Positions 57,873-64,000 of a stretch of 64,000 nucleotides of DNA are shown here, piece by piece. Source of the stretch: Larix kaempferi (lineage: Eukaryota > Streptophyta > Pinopsida > Pinales > Pinaceae); contig BSBM01000106.1 in NCBI GenBank assembly GCA_027924585.1, forward strand, positions 41,559,501 through 41,623,500, read 5' to 3'. The position numbers and the translations under genes are program-made. The notes under the pieces are model-generated. The model made no database searches. It had not been told where the DNA came from and saw only the letters and a list, made by a program, of their open reading frames with translations. Every line of letters begins with the position of its first letter. The first letter of the stretch is position 1.

Positions 57873-60800
57873 AATGCCCCAAATTGCAAATTAATTATAA
57901 TTATAGGTACATAATGATATACATATATAAGAGATATATAATAGGCATATAAAGTAACAATTAGGTGCATGCTTAAAGTAAAATGGCATTTATCAAGCTA
58001 AAGTGGGATTAATGCATGGATGGCAAGTGTCATCCATGAAAATGAAACTTATTTAAGGGGAGGGGGAGGAATTCATGAAGGGTTATTCTCTACCTATTGA
58101 TTGGGGGGGGGCGGGTTGAGAGTCATATGGTTGAATGGGAGTGGTTGAATACATGACTATGTTGTCATGAATACTTGTTGTTGGTGGGAAGGAGTTGAGG
58201 GGAACTAGTGTTCAACTCTAGCTGATTTTGAGGAAGGAAATAAGATTATTTATGGAATAGTTTTGTTGATTGAGGGCTGAAGGGATCTTAGTCATTGACT
58301 GAGGGGTTGGTTGGATGAAGAATTTTTCCCCACACTTTGTTGCCCATCGTTGTTTTAGTTGCTGCTAGTATTGGTCTACACTATACTCTTGTAATAAAAT
58401 CCACGCTACAAGTCCACCAAACCACTTCTCATAGCAAGCCAAGGTTACGTGGTTCCAAATCCAAATGCTCATCCAAGCCCTCGTAAGAGGTAACCTAGCA
58501 TTATGTTTGTGATGTGTTATCATTTCTAATATGTTGACTAAGTCACACAACTAAAAGAAATACGGAGGGGAAAACAAACATAAAACAAAGTTCAAATCAT
58601 AGTACACAAGACCTTTGAACTGGAGGAAACCTTCTTGGGAAATAAAAACTATAGAATGTATGGAGAAGTCCCTTTTGAAAACATCTTATGGTGTTGGTTC
58701 AATGCACATGCATAGTTATTAATGCAGTCTCTTGCATAGTATTAGAAATTTGTGTTTCGAGCTTTCCTGACCCCATACTGACATTATCTCTCTACTTAGT
58801 GACAACCTTCAAACTAATTAATGCTCAACTGTTATAAAATGTGTACTTGTGTACCCTAATTTTGCATGTTGAATTTGAAATACAAGGAAAATATAGGGGC
58901 AAGATCAACCATAGAGGGATGAACTATTGTTATTTTTCCACAAAAAAAATAATGAAAATCATCTAGAAATAAAAAATTCCTAGACTGACAACTGGGGAAT
59001 CTCTAGTTGGAACCCCAACTTTCCCTAGTAGACAAGTCTATAGAGGATTGAGCTCTTTCCCATTTCCTGACAGAATGCAAGTGAAAAATAGAATAAGAAT
59101 TGCCACAACATTATTATGAGGAAATCTCCAATAAAATCCCCGGATATATGTTGCAAACAAGTCGCACACTGCAAGAGCATTTATAATAAGGGAATTCATC
59201 CCATCCATTCTATTAATATTGTTAGATTCCTTCAAACCATAATCAATTTCATATTTAGTCTAGGGAAATTTCTAGGAAGGAGCATTAGAGTACCAGTCAC
59301 AAAACTACAAAATGCATGTTGCTTGTCCAAGAGTAAACTTCCCCACGATTTGGAAGATTGACAATGGGAGGATTCTTAGCAAGAATTTTGTTAATGTTGA
59401 CGGTTCAAGTTGACCACTAGATATATTTTTTGCATCAACAAAGGGGACCACCACAACCTTAGTTTGAGAGCCCAATTTATCCACAGATGTTGAAAACATT
59501 GGTTCTAATAGAATGACACCCCAACTACTTCCATGTAATTCTTTTGAATATTTTAATATTAATGGTATCTTTGTTTGCAGTTTTTCCCTCATTTCCTATC
59601 CTGGCAATCAAAACATGAAAACATAGTTGAATTTTGTAGGATGTTTGATTTATGCATTAAAATTGAATCAAAGAGAGGAATACTACATGCTGGTCATTTG
59701 TTATATCATTCCACATTTCAACACCGAGTTAGAACCCTATAGGACTGTCATTGTATGTTAGTATCGTGGATAAGAGTTCATCATCTTGTTGTCACCCATT
59801 CACTCACAAAAAAAAATTGTTTCAATGCACTTATAACTTATGGCATGGTTGTAGTCTACTGACAAGTTGGAGCGCTTGTTGTTTAGCAATATGACAACAA
59901 CAATCACCTACCTTGATGTCACGTAGTTAAATTATTTATATTATTTGTAATACAACATAATACCATAGGCAAAGAACTTGGTAACATGGAGTTTCGTTGT
60001 CTCATAACATGACAGGGAGCATTGTCTCATTAGGATTGAACATATATTGCATTGAAGGTAGTCTTGATGTATGAATACCATGTATTGCACATGCTATGTG
60101 GAAAATGAGTTTGCAACACCATGAGAGTGTGGAGGTAGAAATGGGACCTTATCCAAAAAGGCTAGGTGAACCTAATTGTGCATATACATGAAAATTGGAC
60201 TTTGTCTTTGGCAATGGACTATGGTTTTAACCATCCTTCAAATAGGAAATAGGAGCATACTATCCATATCATTTTCCATTTCAACACTACCAATAACCTT
60301 CTCATGCTACATGCTCATCTCATAATTTGAATGCCATTTAAACCTTTTGTAAGACCAACATGATTTCTGAGGCATTGGAGACATTCAAGTAGTTGATTTC
60401 ACCTAAATTTAAATCCTTTTCAATTTACTTTGATCTATTTCCATTTGCTTGTCTTATGCCCTTACAATATCCTACCTTTGCAAGTGGACCATCATAGAAG
60501 AACTCGTAATCAATGCAGATCAATATTACTTTTGCTACATATTAACCAAACCCTTTGGATTCTTCAACACTATATTGCTAGAGGCAAATCGTAAAAATAT
60601 GAGGCATCTTTATGCCTAAAAACTTTTAGACCTTGTGTATTGTTAGTAATAATGCTTCTTTCCATCCTAAAATCAATTTTTATGGAATGTGCAATTATTT
60701 GATTTTCCACCTCGAGTCATGATGTAATCTTCTTGCTCCAAGCCTTCCTTGACTCAACCAAGATGACCACAAATGGATGTAGGATGCACCACAAACTGTT

Positions 60801-61547
60801 GTAGGATGCACTATGGATATTTAAAAACATAACAATACCAAGCAAAGAGTCTCCCCTTTCTCATAAAATGGCCTAAATATATAGGTGGATGTTGGATGAA
60901 GAGAGGATGAATGTAGACTCCAAAGGACACATGAAATTGAGTAGGTGTGTGAGTTCCTATGCCAAAATGAGGTGGAATCTAATCATATTCATGATTCTTC
61001 CAAAAGTCATCCTAAAACCATGTAAGGGAAGACCGTCACCCCCCTAAATAAGTGTAAGAAGTGATGGCATTACTCCCCTGGAGGAATGCAAGGGGCGATG
61101 GTAAACAAAATGGGCCAAGAGAAAGGTACATGAAGTTGGTTTTAGCTAGGCAAATATGTATGATCTCTAAGAAGCTCATAGGGTGGAAAATAAGGGTATA
61201 ACATTTTGTCTCCATAGACCAGAGGAGAGTGAAAACCCTTTAAAAAAAGAGACCCAGAAAAACAACCTTTAGAGGATATAGCCTCATTATAAATAGAGGA
61301 TGATACAACGAAAGGGGAATATATAAGCTTATTGAAAGGATACAAAACCATAGCTTTGATTGAAATCTACTCCAAATCAGACAAGATGCTGAAAGGAAAA
61401 GTATCGAGGTCCTCCCTTAGATCAGAGATTGAACTACTATGAACCAGAGTACCATGACTACCATTCGAAAACTGAACCCGCCTCTAAATAGGATCTACTA
61501 TAGAGTAGAGACCTTTCCCATAAAAGATATGTGTCATCCTCTGCATT
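57873..61547. other. Decayed repeats, no gene recognised
   Basis: Begins TGTAATGCCCC after GGAAGAGTGT, another probable LTR start. The rest has only short minus-strand frames (59038-59235, 59305-59592, 61142-61351) that read like eroded protein. Together they may belong to one old minus-strand element. None carries a motif I can name. GGGGGGG runs occur near 58105. Confidence 0.35.
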
Positions 61548-61910
61548 CACTACTACATAGGGGGGTGTTTTAAGACAATATTTAAGATATTTTTGGACTA
61601 AATTGTCTTAACTTGAGACAAAAATAAACTTGCGTATTGTCTTAAATGTTTTCTTTAAGCAAGTGTCTCAAATTATTGTCTTAAAAAATCATCTCTATAA
61701 AGACAATATAAATCACAAGTATTAATGTCTTTCTAGAGACAATTTCATTTGGTCTCTTTAAAAACAATATAAATGACAAGTATTATTATCTCTTTAGAGA
61801 TAATTTCATTTGGTCTCTTTAAAGACAATAGCTGACATTAAATACATATTGTCTCTATAGAGACTATATTTCTTTAATTCCAACTATTGACTATTTAAAG
61901 ACGATTTGAA
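61548..61910 (+). mobile_element. CACTA-like transposon left end with subterminal repeats
   Basis: CACTACTACATAGG at 61548 resembles a CACTA terminus. It is followed by about 350 bp packed with short direct and inverted repeats: TTAAGACAAT, ATTGTCTTAA (three times), AAAGACAATATAAAT and TTTCATTTGGTCTCTTT (twice). This layout is typical of CACTA subterminal regions. No matching GTAGTG end is evident to the right within the window. Confidence 0.5.
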
Positions 61911-64000
61911 AAAAATTATTAAAAAAAATAAACAAAATATTATTCTCAGGTTTTGTATACCATTGAGAGTTAGGTATGCCATTGAGGAAGTTGTTGTAAA
62001 CTATTTTCAGCTTCACCTTGGATGATATCGAAGATATTTTGTTTCTGTATAACACGAACAACATCATTATCATGATCGTGCAGCAAGGGAAGATAATATC
62101 CATATGCATATGTCTATTTCAGCATATACCTGCATTCTACTATCTGTAACCATGCATCTTCAACACATTTGAACGCTGTCAGGCCAGGTCAACTCATTCT
62201 GGTCAGGAGATAGTCACTCAATTTATTAAACTCTACCTCTTGAAAACTCTTTAGAAGAGATAATGCCTCTTTCTGAGAGTTATCATTTGTGTGCTATCTT
62301 TCAAGATAAATTCCTAATCTCTCCCTGTCATCTCTTCCTGATCCTGCAGCCTCATCAATCATCTGTTCCGATTGGGTTTGATTCTCGTCATCTCCTCCTA
62401 ACCTTGCAGCTTCATAGCTACAAGGGAAGCCTTGGTTCCCACTCCAATGGATGATTGGCCACTTGACAGAGAGTAATAAAAATGCATGGCACTCATTGGG
62501 AAGCCACTTATCAGATAGAAAAGGGCAGTGTAGGTTCCAACGCTTCATTTTAAATAATAATAAAATGCACAAGAATAGAGAGTAATCACAAGTTGAAGAA
62601 AAAACAAAAATAATGCATAGGAGAGGCGGGTAATGTTGGAGTGGGAACCATTCCACACATAAAACGTATGGCAGAGCTGGAAGGCATGAAGGGAAGGACA
62701 TACGCAACACATCCATGCAGTGAATCCACTAGCGTAATGCAATGAATTACAGGAAAGACCCACCATAAACCTAGCAAACACTAAAAACCCTAAAATACAA
62801 TCTACGCATAGGAGAGACTGCCTAAAAGAGAGAGGGAAATGCCAAGAAAAATAAGACACCAAACAGGAAAATAGTGAAGGAGAGTGGCAGGTGGAACATG
62901 TGGCATGAAAGAGAACGTTACAATCATGCCAAGAAGACCTAAGAATGGCAGAAAAGAAATTTCCATACTACAGGAATACATACTGCGTCTTGGAGTCCGA
63001 GTGTACCGAATGGTAGTTTAACTCGACAGGAAAATGATAATTCTCGGGATGGAAAGATCGTAAGATGGATAAGTGCTACATACTGTTGTAAGGCTCTCCA
63101 ACTTCAGGATTCTTTATCAGAGAAACTTTGTGCAGCTCTGATGAAAACAAAATCTATTTGATTAACTTATCATCTCCCATTGTTATTTACACCTGGATTA
63201 AATTATAGTCAACAGTGAGAAAATTTGTACAACTGTGATGAAAAGCCAATATTATTTGATTAAATTACCATCTCCAATTGTGATCTCCAATTGTGGCCCC
63301 AAAACTTAGTTTTCAGGAAGAGAATGTGCCCTTACTAACTCAGGCTTAGACGTTGTTTGCAGATGGAACATCTTTCAAATGATGTGCCCTCCTATCAAGA
63401 TAAGTCTATTGTAAAACTGATACAAATTGCAAATGTATTAATCTTGTGAAAAATCCTCTTACTGTATACCTAATGCATCAGGAATAAATCTCCATAGATA
63501 ATTTCACCTTTCCCTATGTTATGAAAGCATACGAAGCCTTGGCATATCTGCGTCAGGATAAGGGAATTCATGATATGGTTAGTTCTTTTTTTTTTCCTCG
63601 GAAATATGGTTATTTCTTAGTAGGAAGAATGAGATCGATCGGTTGTGCTTATTGGAGAAAAATGGTGGTTAAACTGGACTTGAGCTACGCTCATATTTGG
63701 TTATACTAGATCTGAGCTTCCCTCATCTCTTGAAGTTGTTCAGTAGCAATGGCTACTATGGTCGATGTGGAGCTAACCTTGAATTCTACTAAGAGATATG
63801 CATGCATGCTTGTTATTGCATTAACCCACTATATACGATAGTGGGGCGACCATCACTATAGATGGAGCTTTGGGCCCAACCTCTACCAAATCTATGATCA
63901 AGTAGTTGGATCTTCCATAGTAAGGTATAGCATGCAAGGACAGAGTGATAAACTCCTCATGAATTATCTCTTCTTGATAGGGATTGTTTCCGGTCATCTC
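61911..64000. other. No gene recognised
   Basis: Contains an imperfect direct repeat at about 62325-62420 (GTCATCTCTTCCTGATCCTG versus GTCATCTCCTCCTAACCTTG). Also present are a minus-strand frame of 140 codons at 62294-62716 and a plus-strand frame at 63521-63709. Neither resembles a family I know. Confidence 0.4.

Noticed and set aside
62294-62862. Overlapping minus-strand frames of 140 and 105 codons
   Set aside because: Compositionally biased, rich in Cys/Phe/Leu, no motif, and partly built on an imperfect direct repeat. Not supported as a gene.

Overview
The window looks like nuclear DNA of a land plant with a large, transposon-rich genome. Four things support this: a plant AP2/ERF gene, LTR retrotransposons with initiator-Met tRNA primer sites, a Helitron carrying an RPA-like gene, and a Tat-type Ty3 element with an antisense extra ORF. 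A gymnosperm is my best guess, from the long gene-poor spacing and the style of the repeat ORFs, but this is an inference. I found no rRNA, tRNA, CRISPR or bacterial-type genes.

Layout. 1-3.2 kb is AT-rich intergenic DNA with short tandem repeats. 3.2-4.0 kb is a tandem array rich in TCGACC/GTCGA. 4.6-6.2 kb is a T-rich degenerate tandem array, split by a young non-autonomous LTR element (6229-11778) with apparently identical 1769-bp LTRs and one intact Gag-protease ORF. 12.2-14.1 kb is a broken RPA large-subunit-like gene. 16.0-33.5 kb is a decayed Helitron Rep/helicase gene, cut at the helicase by a 12.9-kb Ty3 element (19756-32611). That insertion has a 5-bp target duplication, and removing it restores the helicase reading frame. 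The Ty3 element carries gag, protease, RT, RNase H, integrase, a second RNase H-like segment and an antisense spliced ORF. 34.1-41.8 kb is GTCGA-rich: repeat arrays flank about 5 kb of unrecognised, heavily mutated coding sequence.

The only convincing host gene is a single-exon AP2/ERF transcription factor at 43250-43867. A partial second copy at 45.2-45.7 kb keeps the 5' flank and the C-terminal end but has lost the AP2 domain. A nearly complete but mutated Ty1/copia element lies at 47290-52326. From 52 to 64 kb there are only decayed repeats: probable Ty3 LTR starts near 54892 and 57873 and a CACTA-like subterminal region at 61548.

How it fits together: most stop codons inside the transposon genes read as CAG-to-TAG or CGA-to-TGA changes, as expected from deamination of methylated cytosines at CHG and CpG sites. 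The layers can be partly dated. The RPA/Helitron and GTCGA-rich sequences are old, the Ty3 element entered the Helitron later and has itself decayed, the copia element is younger, and the Gag-protease element is the youngest.
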